Assembly: GCF_900230195.1 (NCBI RefSeq)
Contig: NZ_OCNE01000001.1
Coordinates: 124,001 to 188,000 of the forward strand
Direction of reading: 5' to 3'
Source of the DNA: Streptomyces zhaozhouensis
GTDB taxonomy: Bacteria > Actinomycetota > Actinomycetes > Streptomycetales > Streptomycetaceae
Length of the DNA: 64,000 nucleotides
Below, one piece after another: positions 9,185 through 21,092 of this stretch (its first letter is position 1; every line of letters starts with the position of its first letter). A program made the translations under genes and the position numbers. Below the pieces are notes generated by a model. It had not been told where the DNA came from and searched no databases. It saw only the letters and a list, made by a program, of their open reading frames with translations.

Positions 9185-9930
9185 CCGCGCCGCGGCTGCT
9201 GGTCCACCGCGACCAGCGGCTGATGGCCGAGGCCACGGCGGCGCGGCTGATCACCGTGGTCCAGGACGCGCAGGCCACGCGCGGCTCGGCGTCCGTGGTG
9301 CTGACCGGGGGGCGGAACGGCAACGGCCTGCTGGCCGCGCTGGCCGCCGCCCCGGCCAGGGACGCCGTCGACTGGTCGCGGATCGACCTGTGGTGGGGGG
9401 ACGAGCGCTTCCTGCCCTCCGGCGATCCCGAGCGCAACCACACGCAGGCCGCCGGGGCGCTGCTGGACGCCGTGCCGGTGGAGCCGGGGCGGGTCCATGT
9501 GATGCCGGCCTCGGACGGGCCCTACGGCGAGGACGCCGAGGCGGCGGCCGAGGCGTACGCCGCCGAGCTGGCCGGGGCCACCGACCCGTTCGACGTCGTG
9601 CTGCTGGGCGTCGGGCCCGACGGCCATGTGGCCTCTCTCTTCCCCGGGCTGCCCGGGGTGCGGGAGGCGGACGCGACGGTGGTGGCGGTGCGCGAGGCGC
9701 CGAAGCCGCCGCCGACCCGGCTGAGCCTGACCCTGCCGGCGATCAACGCGGCCCGGCAGGTCTGGCTGCTGGCCGCCGGCGCCGACAAGGCGAAGGCGGC
9801 GGCCGCCGCCCTGTCCGCCACCGCCCCGGAGGCGACGCCCGCCGCCGGGGTCCGGGGTACCGACCGCACGCTGCTGCTGGTCGACCAGGCCGCGGCGGCC
9901 GAGCTGCCCCCGGCGGCCGCGGCCGGCTGA
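9181..9930 (+). CDS. pgl: 6-phosphogluconolactonase
   Basis: The enzyme hydrolyses 6-phosphogluconolactone made by Zwf. The 249-residue protein is of the NagB/DevB fold. Family motifs are SVVLTGGRNGNGLLAAL, the metal/phosphate loop IDLWWGDERFLPSGDPERNHTQA, VVLLGVGPDGHVASLFPG with the catalytic His, and RLSLTLPAINAARQVWLLAAGADKA. The GTG start overlaps the opcA stop. It closes the pentose phosphate operon and is convergent with pgi 27 bases away; no strong hairpin is visible in that gap. Confidence 0.93.
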   Translation: MTAPRLLVHRDQRLMAEATAARLITVVQDAQATRGSASVVLTGGRNGNGLLAALAAAPARDAVDWSRIDLWWGDERFLPSGDPERNHTQAAGALLDAVPVEPGRVHVMPASDGPYGEDAEAAAEAYAAELAGATDPFDVVLLGVGPDGHVASLFPGLPGVREADATVVAVREAPKPPPTRLSLTLPAINAARQVWLLAAGADKAKAAAAALSATAPEATPAAGVRGTDRTLLLVDQAAAAELPPAAAAG

Positions 9931-9957
9931 CGCGACCGGGACCGCCGGGGGCGTCGC

Positions 9958-11610
9958 TCACCTGCCGCGCAGCGCGCGGTAGCGGGCGACCAACCCGGCG
10001 GTCGACGCGTCGAGTCCCGGCACCTCGGCGCCCTCGGTGAGCGCGGGCTCGACCCGCTTGGCGAGCACCTTGCCCAGCTCGACGCCCCACTGGTCGAACG
10101 AGTCGATGTCCCACACCGCGCCCTGCACGAAGACCTTGTGCTCGTAGAGCGCGACCAGCTGTCCCAGGACCGAGGGGGACAGCTCGTCGGCGAGGATCGT
10201 GGTCGTCGGCCGGTCGCCGGGGAACGTCCGGTGCGGCACCAGCTCCTCGGCCACCCCCTCGGCACGCACCTCGTCCGGGGTCTTGCCGAACGCCAGCGCC
10301 TGCCCCTGCGCGAAGAGGTTGGCCATCAGCAGGTCGTGCTGGTCGGCGAGGGCGGGCGCCAGCTCGGCGACCGGGCGGGCGAACCCGATCAGGTCCGCCG
10401 GGATCAGCTTGGTGCCCTGGTGCAGCAGCTGGTAGTACGCGTGCTGCCCGTTGGTGCCCGGCGTGCCCCAGACGACCGGCCCCGTCTGCCAGGTGACGGG
10501 CCGTCCCGACCGGTCCACACGCTTGCCGTTGGACTCCATGTCCAGCTGCTGGAGATACGCGGTGAACTGCGAGAGGTAGTGGCTGTAGGGCAGCACGGCG
10601 TGCGACTGGGCGTCGAAGAACGCGCCGTACCAGACCCCCAGCAGACCGAGCAGCAGGGGCGCGTTCTCCTCGGCGGGCGCCGTGCGGAAGTGCTCGTCCA
10701 TCAGCCGGAAGCCGTCCAGCATCTCCCGGAAGCGCTCGGGGCCGATGGCGATCAGCAGCGAGAGCCCGATGGCCGAGTCGTAGGAGTAACGGCCGCCGAC
10801 CCAGTCCCAGAACTCGAACATGTTGGCCGTGTCGATGCCGAACGCCGCGACCTTCTCCGCGTTGGTCGACACCGCGACGAAGTGCCGGGCCACCGCCGCC
10901 TGGTCCCCGCCGAGCCCGTCGAGCAGCCACTGGCGGGCGGAGGTCGCGTTGGTGATGGTCTCGATGGTGGTGAAGGTCTTGGAGGCGACGATGAACAGCG
11001 TCGTCGCCGGGTCCAGGTCGCGGACCGCCTCGTGCAGGTCGGAGCCGTCCACGTTGGAGACGAAGCGGAAGTCCAACTCCCGGGCGGTGAACGGCAGCAG
11101 CGCCTCGTAGGCCATCGCGGGGCCCAGGTCGGAGCCGCCGATGCCGATGTTGACCACCGTCTCGATCCGCTGCCCGGTGTGCCCCCGCCAGGCGCCGGAG
11201 CGCACCCGCTCGGCGAAGTCCGACAGCCGCGCCAGCACCGCGTGGACGGCGGGGACGACGTTCTCGCCGTCCACCTCGACCACCGCGTCCGCGGGCGCGC
11301 GCAGCGCGGTGTGCAGCACCGCCCGGTCCTCCGTGACGTTGATCCGCTCGCCGCGGAACATCGCCTCGCGCAGCCCCGCCACGTCCGTGGCCCTCGCCAA
11401 CTCCCGCAGCAGGCGCAGCGTCTCGTCGGTCACCAGCTGCTTGGAGTAGTCCAGGTAGAGCCCGCCGACCGCGAGACCGAGCCGCTCGGCCCGCTCCGGG
11501 TCCCGGTCGAACAGCTCCCGGAGACTCACCTCGCCCAGCGCGCGCCGGTGTACGGCCAGCGCCTCCCACTCGGGCAGTTGATCGAGCCTGACCCGGCCAC
11601 CTTCAGTCAT
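9958..11610 (-). CDS. pgi: Glucose-6-phosphate isomerase
   Basis: The enzyme interconverts glucose-6-P and fructose-6-P, linking the pentose phosphate operon next door with glycolysis. The 550-residue protein is of the long form. Motifs include [33 protein letters not shown] (phosphate-binding SKTFTT loop just before), the active-site [15 protein letters not shown], and the C-terminal signature [16 protein letters not shown]. The start is ATG 11610. It is preceded by a strong hairpin (11705-11747) that separates it from rbpA, so it probably has its own promoter. Confidence 0.96.
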   Translation of the reverse strand: MTEGGRVRLDQLPEWEALAVHRRALGEVSLRELFDRDPERAERLGLAVGGLYLDYSKQLVTDETLRLLRELARATDVAGLREAMFRGERINVTEDRAVLHTALRAPADAVVEVDGENVVPAVHAVLARLSDFAERVRSGAWRGHTGQRIETVVNIGIGGSDLGPAMAYEALLPFTARELDFRFVSNVDGSDLHEAVRDLDPATTLFIVASKTFTTIETITNATSARQWLLDGLGGDQAAVARHFVAVSTNAEKVAAFGIDTANMFEFWDWVGGRYSYDSAIGLSLLIAIGPERFREMLDGFRLMDEHFRTAPAEENAPLLLGLLGVWYGAFFDAQSHAVLPYSHYLSQFTAYLQQLDMESNGKRVDRSGRPVTWQTGPVVWGTPGTNGQHAYYQLLHQGTKLIPADLIGFARPVAELAPALADQHDLLMANLFAQGQALAFGKTPDEVRAEGVAEELVPHRTFPGDRPTTTILADELSPSVLGQLVALYEHKVFVQGAVWDIDSFDQWGVELGKVLAKRVEPALTEGAEVPGLDASTAGLVARYRALRGR

Positions 11611-11704
11611 CTTCGCCTCGGCTATCCCTTGTGCCTACGTCGGGACCGACCCTAGTCGATCGGGGATCACCCGCCGGGCGGTGGACCGTTCACCGGGACA
11701 CGGA

Positions 11705-11747
11705 ACGGGCCCGGCTCCCGACCTGGTCGGTCGGGGGCCGGGCCCGT
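11705..11747 (-). terminator. Terminator downstream of the rbpA-family gene
   Basis: A 19-bp stem with one imperfect pair (11705-11723 with 11729-11747) encloses a 5-base loop. It starts 20 bases past the stop of the RbpA-family gene and upstream of pgi. Confidence 0.65.
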
Positions 11748-11766
11748 GTGCCGAGGACTCGTGTGC

Positions 11767-12102
11767 TCAGATCTCGCCGCGCAGCTTGGCGAGCGCCTCG
11801 GCGAGGATGGCCTCGCCGTCCGCGTCGCTGCGCCGCTCGCGGACGTAGGCCAGATGCGTCTTGTAGGGCTCGGTCCGGGGTGGGTCCGGCGGAGCGTCGC
11901 GCTCGGTGCCTGCCGGGAAACCACAACGAGGACAGTCCCAGCTGTCCGGGATCTGCGCGTCGCTGGCGAAGCTGGGCTGTGTCTCGTGCCCGTTCGCGCA
12001 CCAGAAGGAGACCCTCAGCCGAGGCGCGGTCTCCCCGCGCTCGGCCTCACCCATGGGCCCCGCCCCGACCCGGCTGCCCCGGATCGCGTTGCCACCTGCC
12101 AC
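11767..12102 (-). CDS. RbpA-family RNA polymerase-binding protein
   Basis: RbpA proteins bind the RNA polymerase core and the principal sigma factor and stimulate transcription in actinobacteria. The 111-residue protein has the RbpA core with a zinc-type pattern Cys-x3-His ... Cys-x2-Cys (FWCANGHETQPSF and WDCPRCGFPAG, residues 37-62), a basic/proline linker (PPDPPRTEPYKTHLAY) and a C-terminal sigma-interaction-like helix (VRERRSDADGEAILAEALAKLRGEI). GTG 12102 was chosen because AGGGAG sits about nine bases upstream; a longer frame from 12150 lacks a site. It differs clearly from the classical RbpA sequence with the THWDML motif that I remember from Mycobacterium, so it may be a paralogue. 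Gene symbol withheld for that reason. Confidence 0.8.
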   Translation of the reverse strand: MAGGNAIRGSRVGAGPMGEAERGETAPRLRVSFWCANGHETQPSFASDAQIPDSWDCPRCGFPAGTERDAPPDPPRTEPYKTHLAYVRERRSDADGEAILAEALAKLRGEI

Positions 12103-12185
12103 GGTCGTTACTCCCTGCCTGCCATTCTGCGAAGTCCTCAGTCTATGCAAGGCTCAACGCACGTCCAGTGCCGGGAGTTACTGAC

Positions 12186-12416
12186 TTATGACTTCATGAG
12201 CAGACCGAGAACCACCACGATCGCGGCCCAGACGAGGCCGACGACGACGGTGATCCGGTCGAGGTTCCGCTCGGCGACCGAGGAACCGCCGACGGAGGAC
12301 TGCATCCCTCCGCCGAACATGTCGGAGAGGCCGCCGCCCTTGCCCTTGTGCATCAGCACGAGAAGCGCCAACAGGGCGCTGACGACGATCAGGGCGATCT
12401 GGAACGCCGTTTCCAC
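12186..12416 (-). CDS. secG: Preprotein translocase subunit SecG
   Basis: SecG is a small membrane subunit of the SecYEG protein-export channel. The 76-residue protein has two hydrophobic helices (residues 5-22 and 56-73) separated by the conserved cytoplasmic loop LMHKGKGGGLSDMFGGG followed by SSVAERNLDRIT. GTG 12416 gives the usual actinobacterial length; the longer open frame to 12545 adds a Pro/Arg-rich stretch overlapping the tpiA-secG hairpin and was rejected. Confidence 0.93.
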   Translation of the reverse strand: METAFQIALIVVSALLALLVLMHKGKGGGLSDMFGGGMQSSVGGSSVAERNLDRITVVVGLVWAAIVVVLGLLMKS

Positions 12417-12466
12417 GACTGGACCAACTCTCTGCAACGACGGACGACTGGCATGACCCGGGCGTG

Positions 12467-12523
12467 TGTCCGGGAGCCGAGACGGCCCGGCGCGCGGGGG
12501 CGTCGGGTTTCGGCTCCCGGACA
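12467..12523 (-). terminator. Hairpin between tpiA and secG
   Basis: A perfect 14-bp outer stem (12467-12480 with 12510-12523) is extended by an inner GACG/CGTC pairing. It lies 62 bases after the tpiA stop and 51 bases before the secG start. It can terminate or attenuate readthrough from the glycolytic genes into secG. Confidence 0.6.
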
Positions 12524-12584
12524 GGGTACCGCTATGACGGCGCACGGCCCCAGGGGCTACGGGACCGGGCTGACGGGCGGCGGC

Positions 12585-13361
<777 letters not shown>

Positions 13362-13467
13362 GCGCCCGCCCCTTTCCTGTCTGCCGTGGAGGCAGCGGAG
13401 CCCGCCGCCGTGGTGGATGGTCCCGGCGCGCCCGCGCGGCCGGGGGTGGTGTCGCCGCTCCGGGACA

Positions 13468-14670
13468 TCAGTCCTCCAGTGCGGCCAGGCCCGGGAGGGT
13501 CTTGCCCTCCAGGTACTCCAGGCTGGCGCCGCCGCCGGTGGAGATGTGGCCGAAGCCGTTCTCGTCCAGGCCGAGGAGCCGGACGGCCGCGGCCGAGTCG
13601 CCGCCGCCGACGACCGTGAAGGCGGGGCTGTCGATCAGCGCCTGGGCCACGGCCCTGGTGCCCTCGGCGAAGTCGGGGTGCTCGAAGACACCCATCGGTC
13701 CGTTCCAGAAGACGGTCGAGGCGTCGGCCACCTTGGCGGCGAACAGCTCCTGGGTGCGCGGGCCGATGTCCAGGCCCTGGAGGCCGGCGGGGATGGCGTC
13801 GGCGGCCAGCTCGACCGGTCCGGCCGGCGCCTTGGTACCCAGGTCGGGGAACTCCTTGGCCGCGACCACGTCGACGGGCAGGACGAACTCCACGCCCTTC
13901 TCCTCGGCGCGGCGCAGATACTCCCGGACGGCCGGGATCTGGTCGGCCTGGAGCAGGGAGTCGCCGACCTCGTGGCCCTGCGCGGCGAGGAAGGTGTACG
14001 CCATGCCGCCGCCGATCAGGATGCGGTCGGCGCGCTCCAGAAGGTGGTCGATGACGCCCAGCTTGTCGGAGACCTTGGCGCCGCCGAGCACCACCGCGTA
14101 CGGGCGCTCGACCTCGTCGGTCAGCTGCTTCAGGACGCCGACCTCGGTGGCGATCAGCCCGCCGGCGGCGTGCGGCAGCCGGGCCGGCAGGTCGAAGACG
14201 GAGGCGTGCTTGCGGTGCACGGCGCCGAAGCCGTCGCCGACGTAGGCGTCGGCCAGCGCGGCCAACTGGTCGGCGAAGGCGCCGCGCTCGGCGTCGTCCT
14301 TGGACGTCTCGCCCGCGTTGAAGCGCAGGTTCTCGAGCAGCGCGAGCTGCCCGTCGGCCAGCGCGGCGACGGTCTCACGGGCGCTGTCGCCGACCGTGTC
14401 GGTGGCGAACGCGACGTCCTGGCCGAGGAGTTCGCCCAGCCGGCGGGCGACGGGGGCCAGCGAGAACGCCGGGTCGGGCGCGCCCTTGGGGCGGCCGAGG
14501 TGCGAGGCGACGACGACCGCGGCGCCCGCGTCGAGCAGCCGGCGGATGGTCGGCACGGCGGCACGGATGCGGCCGTCGTCGGTGATGGCCCCGCCGGAGA
14601 GCGGGACGTTGAGGTCGGCGCGGACGAACACCCGCCGTCCGGCGACCGCGAGGTCGTCAATGGTCTTCAT
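13468..14670 (-). CDS. pgk: Phosphoglycerate kinase
   Basis: The enzyme makes ATP from 1,3-bisphosphoglycerate. The 400-residue protein has the N-terminal [12 protein letters not shown] signature, SHLGRPKG, the hinge region, the nucleotide-binding [20 protein letters not shown], and the C-terminal [10 protein letters not shown] and GGGDSAAAV motifs. An AAGGAG site precedes ATG 14670. Upstream, a strong hairpin (14747-14781) separates it from gap. Confidence 0.96.
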   Translation of the reverse strand: MKTIDDLAVAGRRVFVRADLNVPLSGGAITDDGRIRAAVPTIRRLLDAGAAVVVASHLGRPKGAPDPAFSLAPVARRLGELLGQDVAFATDTVGDSARETVAALADGQLALLENLRFNAGETSKDDAERGAFADQLAALADAYVGDGFGAVHRKHASVFDLPARLPHAAGGLIATEVGVLKQLTDEVERPYAVVLGGAKVSDKLGVIDHLLERADRILIGGGMAYTFLAAQGHEVGDSLLQADQIPAVREYLRRAEEKGVEFVLPVDVVAAKEFPDLGTKAPAGPVELAADAIPAGLQGLDIGPRTQELFAAKVADASTVFWNGPMGVFEHPDFAEGTRAVAQALIDSPAFTVVGGGDSAAAVRLLGLDENGFGHISTGGGASLEYLEGKTLPGLAALED

Positions 14671-14746
14671 CTGGTCTGGTCTCCTTGAGGCTCTCGGTTG
14701 ACCCGCTCCGTCTCCGCGTGGCGGAGCGCGCGCCGGGCACGCGCGA

Positions 14747-14781
14747 GGGCCCGCCCAGCGCAGTGCGCGCTCGGCGGGCCC
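14747..14781 (-). terminator. Hairpin terminator downstream of gap
   Basis: A nine-bp stem, one mismatch and a further five bp enclose a 5-base loop. It begins 54 bases after the gap stop and lies before pgk, so gap can be expressed at a different level from pgk and tpiA. Confidence 0.6.
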
Positions 14782-14835
14782 CCTGGCCGTGACGTGGAGT
14801 CAGGGCCTTCGGTCGGCGCTGCGCTCACCCGCGGG

Positions 14836-15918
<1,083 letters not shown>

Positions 15919-15932
15919 CTACCGCGCCCGGG

Positions 15933-15946
15933 TGTCACCGGTGACA
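15933..15946. promoter_or_regulatory. 14-bp perfect palindrome upstream of gap
   Basis: TGTCACCGGTGACA lies in the 164-base gap between the gap start (15840) and the whiA stop (16005). It has the size and symmetry of a dimeric repressor or activator site. I cannot name the regulator. Confidence 0.4.
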
Positions 15947-16004
15947 TCGGCCAGCCGTGTTCAGGCCCCGGACACCGGCGCCACACCGGGGCGCGCGGTG
16001 GCGT

Positions 16005-16982
16005 TCAGCCGACCATCTCCTCGGTGAGGCTGGACTCGGTGCCGGGGACGCCCAGGTCCTGTGCCCGCTTGTCCGCCATCGCCAGCAGCCGGCGGATGCG
16101 CCCGGCGACGGCGTCCTTGGTGAGCGGCGGGTCGGCGAGCGCGCCCAGCTCCTCCAGCGACGCCTGCTTGTGCTCCATCCGCAGCCGGCCGGCGGCGGCC
16201 AGGTGCTCCGGCACCTCGTCGCCGAGGATCTCCAGCGCGCGCTGCACGCGGGCGCCGGCGGCCACCGCGGCGCGGGCGGAACGGCGGAGGTTGGCGTCGT
16301 CGAAGTTGGCCAGGCGGTTGGCCGTCGCCTTCACCTCCCGCCGCATCCGGCGCTCCTCCCAGGCGAGCACCGACTCGTGCGCGCCGAGCCGCGTCAACAG
16401 GGCGGCGATCGCGTCACCGTCCCGGACGACGACCCGGTCAACGCTGCGCACCTCGCGCGCCTTGGCGCCGATCTGGAGCCTCCGCGCGGCACCCACCAGC
16501 GCGAGGGCGGCCTCGGGCCCGGGGCAGGTGACCTCCAGGGAGGAGGAACGTCCCGGCTCGGTCAGCGAACCGTGCGCCAGGAAGGCTCCGCGCCAGGCGG
16601 CCTCCGCGTCGCAGGTGGCCCCCGAGACCACCTGGGGCGGCAGGCCGCGGATCGGCCGGCCCCGGCCGTCGACGAGGCCGGTCTGCCTGGCCAGTTGGTC
16701 GCCGCCCGCGACCACCCTGACCACGTAGCGGCTGCCCCTGCGCAGCCCGCCGGGAGCCATCACCACCAGGTCCGACGAGTGCCCGAAGATCTCGAGAATG
16801 TCCCGGCGGAGCCGCCGGGCGGCGATGCCGGTGTCCAGCTCCGCCTCGATCACGATCCGCCCGCTGACGAGGTGGAGGCCACCCGCGAAGCGCAGGATCG
16901 ACGACACCTCGGACTTGCGGCAGCAGGTGCGGGTGACGGGAAGACGCGAGATCTCGTCCTTCACCGCAGCCGTCATCGCCAT
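16005..16982 (-). CDS. whiA: Sporulation/cell-division transcription regulator WhiA
   Basis: WhiA is required in Streptomyces for the switch from aerial growth to sporulation septation and binds GACAC-containing promoters with WhiB. The 325-residue protein has an N-terminal domain related to LAGLIDADG homing endonucleases ([19 protein letters not shown], then PRDxPR-like loops) and a C-terminal helix-turn-helix region ([30 protein letters not shown]). ATG 16982 matches the form I remember in S. coelicolor. ATG 16976, overlapping the yvcK stop as ATGA, would remove two residues and is equally plausible. It is the last gene of uvrC-rapZ-yvcK-whiA. Confidence 0.95.
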   Translation of the reverse strand: MAMTAAVKDEISRLPVTRTCCRKSEVSSILRFAGGLHLVSGRIVIEAELDTGIAARRLRRDILEIFGHSSDLVVMAPGGLRRGSRYVVRVVAGGDQLARQTGLVDGRGRPIRGLPPQVVSGATCDAEAAWRGAFLAHGSLTEPGRSSSLEVTCPGPEAALALVGAARRLQIGAKAREVRSVDRVVVRDGDAIAALLTRLGAHESVLAWEERRMRREVKATANRLANFDDANLRRSARAAVAAGARVQRALEILGDEVPEHLAAAGRLRMEHKQASLEELGALADPPLTKDAVAGRIRRLLAMADKRAQDLGVPGTESSLTEEMVG

Positions 16983-18043
16983 GGGCCGATCCTTCCATGC
17001 ATCCGAAAAACACGGTCATACGCGGCTGCCAGAAGCTCGGGATCGTGCCGGGCCGAGCCGGCGCCGGGACCGGAACCAGCGTTCGCGGCCACCGGGGCCA
17101 ACACCACCTCGGCCCCCAGTCGCTCGGCGGCGGCCCTGCTCAGGCTCTCCCCGTCGGGGACGGCGGCCCGATCGGCCAGCACCACGTCAAAGGCGAGTTT
17201 AGGGGCGTGTTGTACCAAAACCTCCACATGACGCTGCGGTGAGAAGCCATCAGTTTCGCCCGGTTGGGGCGCCAGGTTGAGCGAGAGGACCCTGCGCGCC
17301 TTGGTGCTGACCAGCGCGTCCAGCAACTCGGGCACCAGCAGGTGGGGGATGACGGAGGAGAACCACGAACCGGGGCCGAGAACCACCCAGTCGGCGTCCA
17401 GCACGGCGGCCACCGCCTCCGGCACGGCCGGCGGATCGCTGGGCACCAGCATCACCTCGCGGACCTCGCCCGGCGTCAACGCGACGGACGCCTGCCCGCG
17501 CACCCGTGACAACTCCTCGGGCCGCGCCGGGTCGTGGCCGAGCACGGACGCCTCCAGCGCCAACGGCACCGCGGACATCGGCAACACCCGGCCGTGCGCG
17601 CCCAGCAGCTTGCCGACCAGGTCGAGAGCGCCGACGTGGTCGCCCAACTGCTCCCAGAGCGCGACGATCAGCAGATTGCCCACGGCGTGGTCGTGCAGCT
17701 CGCCCTCGCTCTGGAAGCGGTGCTGGATCACCTCCGACCAGGTGCGGCCCCACTCGTCGTCCCCGCAGAGCGCGGCCAGCGCCTTGCGCAGGTCGCCGGG
17801 GGGCAGCACGCCCAACTCGTCCCGGAGCCGGCCGCTCGACCCGCCGTCGTCGGCGACCGTGACCACGGCGGTGAGGTCGCCCGTGATCCGCCGCAGCGCG
17901 GTGAGCGAGGCGGAGAGCCCCATGCCGCCGCCCAGCGCCACGACCTTGGGCTGCGCGCCCCGGCGGACGCCGCGCAGCGTGCGCCCCGCGCGCCGGCCGA
18001 CGGACGGGGCTCCCGCCGCGCGCCTTGCTCCCTTCCGTGGCAT
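16973..18043 (-). CDS. yvcK: UDP-GlcNAc-binding gluconeogenesis/morphogenesis factor YvcK (CuvA-like)
   Basis: YvcK/CuvA proteins bind UDP-N-acetylglucosamine and influence cell-wall growth and carbon metabolism. The 356-residue protein shows [51 protein letters not shown], and [12 protein letters not shown], which form the 2-phospho-L-lactate-transferase-like fold. The first 32 residues are Arg/Ala-rich and may not all be translated. Spacing is three bases from the rapZ stop and a 4-base overlap with whiA if ATG 16976 is used. The rapZ-yvcK-whiA trio is conserved across Gram-positives. Confidence 0.92.
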   Translation of the reverse strand: MPRKGARRAAGAPSVGRRAGRTLRGVRRGAQPKVVALGGGMGLSASLTALRRITGDLTAVVTVADDGGSSGRLRDELGVLPPGDLRKALAALCGDDEWGRTWSEVIQHRFQSEGELHDHAVGNLLIVALWEQLGDHVGALDLVGKLLGAHGRVLPMSAVPLALEASVLGHDPARPEELSRVRGQASVALTPGEVREVMLVPSDPPAVPEAVAAVLDADWVVLGPGSWFSSVIPHLLVPELLDALVSTKARRVLSLNLAPQPGETDGFSPQRHVEVLVQHAPKLAFDVVLADRAAVPDGESLSRAAAERLGAEVVLAPVAANAGSGPGAGSARHDPELLAAAYDRVFRMHGRIGPWR

Positions 18044-18046
18044 CGG

Positions 18047-18967
18047 CTACTCGCGTCCCATGTCCCGGTGGACGATCACCGTCTCCACTCCCTCCGCCGC
18101 CAGCCGGCGCGCCAGCCGCTCGGACATCGCCACGCTGCGGTGCTTGCCGCCGGTGCAGCCGACGGCGATGGTCACGTAACGCTTGCCCTCGCGCCGGTAG
18201 CCGGCGGCCACCAGCTGGAGCAGCTCGGCGTACCGGTCGAGGAACTCCTTGGCGCCCGGCTGGTTGAAGACGTAGCCGGACACCTCCTCGCTGGTCCCCG
18301 TGTAGGGGCGCAGCTCGGGAACCCAGTGCGGGTTGGGCAGGAAGCGGCAGTCCACGACGTGGTCGGCGTCCACCGGCAGGCCGTACTTGTAGCCGAAGGA
18401 CATGACGGTGGCCCGCAGCTCGGGCTCGTCTCCCCCGGCGAACTGGGCGTCCATCTTGGCGCGCAGCTCGTGGACGTTCAGGTTGGAGGTGTCGATCACC
18501 AGGTCGGCGTCGCCGCGCAGCTCCCGCAGCAGGTCGCGCTCGGCCGCGATGCCGTCGACGATCCGGCCGTCGCCCTGGAGCGGGTGCGGCCTGCGGACCG
18601 ACTCGAAGCGCTGGACCAGCGCGTTGTCGGATGCCTCCAGGAAGACGATGCGCCGGGTGACGCCCTTGGTCTCCAGGTCGTTCAACGACTCCCGCAGGCT
18701 GTCGAAGAAGCCGCGCCCCCGCACGTCCACGACCACGGCGATCCGCGCGACGTTCCCCTGGGAACGGGCGCCGAGGTCGACCATGGTCGGGATCAGGGCC
18801 GGCGGCAGGTTGTCCACCACGAACCAGCCCAGGTCCTCCAGGCACTTGGCCGCGGTGGAGCGGCCCGCGCCCGACATCCCGGAGATGATCACCAGCTCGG
18901 GGGTGCTCGTCGCCTCCTCGCCCACGGGCGGGGTGGTGGGTTCCTCTGCTCTGCTCTGTTCGCTCAT
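18047..18967 (-). CDS. rapZ: RapZ family nucleotide-binding protein (RNase adapter homologue)
   Basis: The 306-residue protein starts at ATG 18967, with about 30 polar residues before the domain. It has the P-loop GMSGAGRST, in which Arg replaces the usual Walker A Lys; this change is, as far as I recall, normal for actinobacterial members. It also has LGWFVVDNLPPALIP, the central FLEASDNALVQRFESVRRPHPL, and the C-terminal YVTIAVGCTGGKHRSVAM that forms the RNA/metabolite-binding domain in E. coli RapZ. In enterobacteria RapZ controls GlmS through small RNAs; that role is not established in streptomycetes. It lies 70 bases after uvrC and three bases before yvcK. Confidence 0.92.
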   Translation of the reverse strand: MSEQSRAEEPTTPPVGEEATSTPELVIISGMSGAGRSTAAKCLEDLGWFVVDNLPPALIPTMVDLGARSQGNVARIAVVVDVRGRGFFDSLRESLNDLETKGVTRRIVFLEASDNALVQRFESVRRPHPLQGDGRIVDGIAAERDLLRELRGDADLVIDTSNLNVHELRAKMDAQFAGGDEPELRATVMSFGYKYGLPVDADHVVDCRFLPNPHWVPELRPYTGTSEEVSGYVFNQPGAKEFLDRYAELLQLVAAGYRREGKRYVTIAVGCTGGKHRSVAMSERLARRLAAEGVETVIVHRDMGRE

Positions 18968-19037
18968 GTCGCTCAATCCCCCGCCTGTCCTTCGGTGACG
19001 TGTGTGGGTCGTGGTCGCTGGCCTCTTCCGCGCTCGC

Positions 19038-21020
19038 TCAGTCCTCGACGATCTCACCGGTGGCCGTGTTGACCGCGGGTGCGGCCTGGGCCTGGCCGGC
19101 GAGGGCCGCCGCGACCGTCTCGGCGGTCCTGCGGCCTATGCCGGGCACCTCGCTGATCTCCTCGACCGTGGCGGCGCGGAGCCGCTTGACCGAGCCGAAG
19201 TGCTTGAGCAGCGCCTTCTTGCGGGTCTCCCCGAGACCGGGAATGGCGTCGAGGGGACCCTTCCTTATCGATTGTGACCGCTTTCCGCGCTGGTAGCGGA
19301 TCGCGAAGCGGTGCGCCTCGTCCCTGACCCGCTGGAGCAGGTAGAGCCCCTCGCTGGTGCGGGGCAGGATCACCGGATCGTCCTCGCCGGGGAGCCAGAC
19401 CTCCTCCAGGCGTTTGGCCAGGCCGCAGACGGCCACGTCGTCGACGCCCAGCTCGTCCATCGCCCGCCGGGCCGCCGCCACCTGCGGCTGGCCGCCGTCC
19501 ACCACGACCAGCTGCGGCGGGTACGCGAAGCGCCTGGGCCGGCCGTCCTCCTCGGTCGGGCCGACGCGGACGTCGGCGGCCTCCTCGCCGCCCTCCTCCA
19601 CGGCCCACTCCCCGGTGCGCTCGCGCTCCCGCAGATAGCGGCGGAAGCGGCGGGAGACCACCTCGTGCATCGCCCGGACGTCGTCCTGCCCGGCGAAGCT
19701 CTTGATCTGGAAGCGGCGGTACTCGCTCTTGCGCGCCAGCCCGTCCTCGAAGACGACCATGGACGCCACGACGTCGTCCCCCTGGAGATGGGAGATGTCG
19801 AAGCACTCCACCCGCAGCGGCGCGGAGTCGAGGCCGAGGTGCTCGGCGATCTCCTCCAGGGCGCGGGAGCGGGTGGTGAGGTCGGAGGCGCGCTTGGTCT
19901 TGTGCAGGGTGAGCGCCTGCTGCGCGTTGCGCGCCACGGTCGTCATCAGGTCGCGCTTGTCGCCGCGCTGGGGCACGCGCAGGCTGACCCGGGAGCCGCG
20001 GCGCTCGGTGAGCCAGTCGGCGACCGGCTCAGGCGGCTGGGGCAGCGCCGGCACCAGCACCTCGCGCGGCACGCTCTCACCGCTCTCCTCGCCGTACAGC
20101 TGCTGGAGGGCGCTCTCGACCAGCTCGCCGGCCGTGACGTCGGCCACCCGGTCGGTCACCCAGCCGCGCTGCCCCCGGACCCGGCCGCCGCGCACGTGGA
20201 AGATCTGCACCGCCGCCTCCAGCTCGTCCTCGGCGAGGGCGATCAGGTCGGCGTCGGTGGCGTCGGCGAGCACCACCGCGCTCTTCTCCATGGCGCGGCG
20301 CAGCGCCTCGATGTCGTCCCGCAGCCGGCCGGCCCGCTCGTACTCCAGGGCCTCGGCGGCCTCCCCCATCTCCTGCTCCAGCCGGCGCAGGTAGGTGCCG
20401 GTGCGGCCGGCCATGAAGTCGCAGAACTCCTCGGCGAGCGCCCGGTGGTCCTCGGGGCTGATCCGGCCGGTGCAGGGGGCGGCGCACTTGTCGATGTACC
20501 CCAGGAGGCAGGGGCGGCCGATGGCCTGCGCGCGCTTGAAGACGCCGGCCGAGCAGGTGCGGACGGGGAAGACGCGCAGCAGCAGGTCGACCGTCTCGCG
20601 GATGGCCCAGGCGTGGGCGTAGGGGCCGAAGTACCGCACGCCCCTGCGCTTGGCGCCGCGCAGCACCTGGACGCGGGGGAACTCCTCGTTCATCGTGACC
20701 GCGAGTGAGGGATAGCTCTTGTCGTCGCGGTACTTGACGTTGAATCGGGGGTCGTACTCCTTGATCCAGGAGTACTCCAGCTGGAGCGCCTCGACCTCGG
20801 TGGAGACCACCGTCCACTCGACGGAGGCGGCGGTGGTCACCATCGTGGCCGTGCGGGGGTGCAGGCCCGAGAGATCCTGGAAGTACGAGGAGAGGCGCTG
20901 CCGGAGGCTCTTGGCCTTCCCCACGTAGATCACCCTGCGGTGCTCGTCGCGGAACCGGTAGACGCCGGGCGAGTCGGGGATCTCACCCGGCCTCGGGCGG
21001 TAGCTGGAAGGATCGGCCAT
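19038..21020 (-). CDS. uvrC: Excinuclease ABC subunit C
   Basis: UvrC makes both incisions in nucleotide excision repair. The 660-residue protein has the N-terminal GIY-YIG nuclease ([25 protein letters not shown]), the Cys motif [13 protein letters not shown], a UVR motif that contacts UvrB (residues around 210-245), the RNase H-like C-terminal nuclease ([28 protein letters not shown]), and two helix-hairpin-helix motifs near the end. ATG 21020 was chosen because a damage-type promoter ends eight bases upstream. It heads an operon with rapZ, yvcK and whiA. Confidence 0.96.
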   Translation of the reverse strand: MADPSSYRPRPGEIPDSPGVYRFRDEHRRVIYVGKAKSLRQRLSSYFQDLSGLHPRTATMVTTAASVEWTVVSTEVEALQLEYSWIKEYDPRFNVKYRDDKSYPSLAVTMNEEFPRVQVLRGAKRRGVRYFGPYAHAWAIRETVDLLLRVFPVRTCSAGVFKRAQAIGRPCLLGYIDKCAAPCTGRISPEDHRALAEEFCDFMAGRTGTYLRRLEQEMGEAAEALEYERAGRLRDDIEALRRAMEKSAVVLADATDADLIALAEDELEAAVQIFHVRGGRVRGQRGWVTDRVADVTAGELVESALQQLYGEESGESVPREVLVPALPQPPEPVADWLTERRGSRVSLRVPQRGDKRDLMTTVARNAQQALTLHKTKRASDLTTRSRALEEIAEHLGLDSAPLRVECFDISHLQGDDVVASMVVFEDGLARKSEYRRFQIKSFAGQDDVRAMHEVVSRRFRRYLRERERTGEWAVEEGGEEAADVRVGPTEEDGRPRRFAYPPQLVVVDGGQPQVAAARRAMDELGVDDVAVCGLAKRLEEVWLPGEDDPVILPRTSEGLYLLQRVRDEAHRFAIRYQRGKRSQSIRKGPLDAIPGLGETRKKALLKHFGSVKRLRAATVEEISEVPGIGRRTAETVAAALAGQAQAAPAVNTATGEIVED

Positions 21021-21027
21021 GGCGGCA

Positions 21028-21050
21028 ACCCTACTGCCGCCCACTGACAG
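21028..21050 (-). promoter_or_regulatory. DNA-damage-type promoter of the uvrC-whiA operon
   Basis: Minus strand: CTGTCAGTG, eight bases, TAGGGT. This is a full match to TTGTCRGTG-N8-TANNNT except for the first base. The -10 ends eight bases before the uvrC ATG, giving a near-leaderless transcript. Confidence 0.75.
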
Positions 21051-21092
21051 TGAGCGCACCACACAGGGTGAGCGTGGTGGCCCGGCCGCCGG

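Noticed and set aside
18047..18967. RapZ judged inactive because Walker A Lys is Arg
   Set aside because: The GMSGAGRST form is, as far as I recall, normal in actinobacterial RapZ proteins, so it is not evidence of decay.
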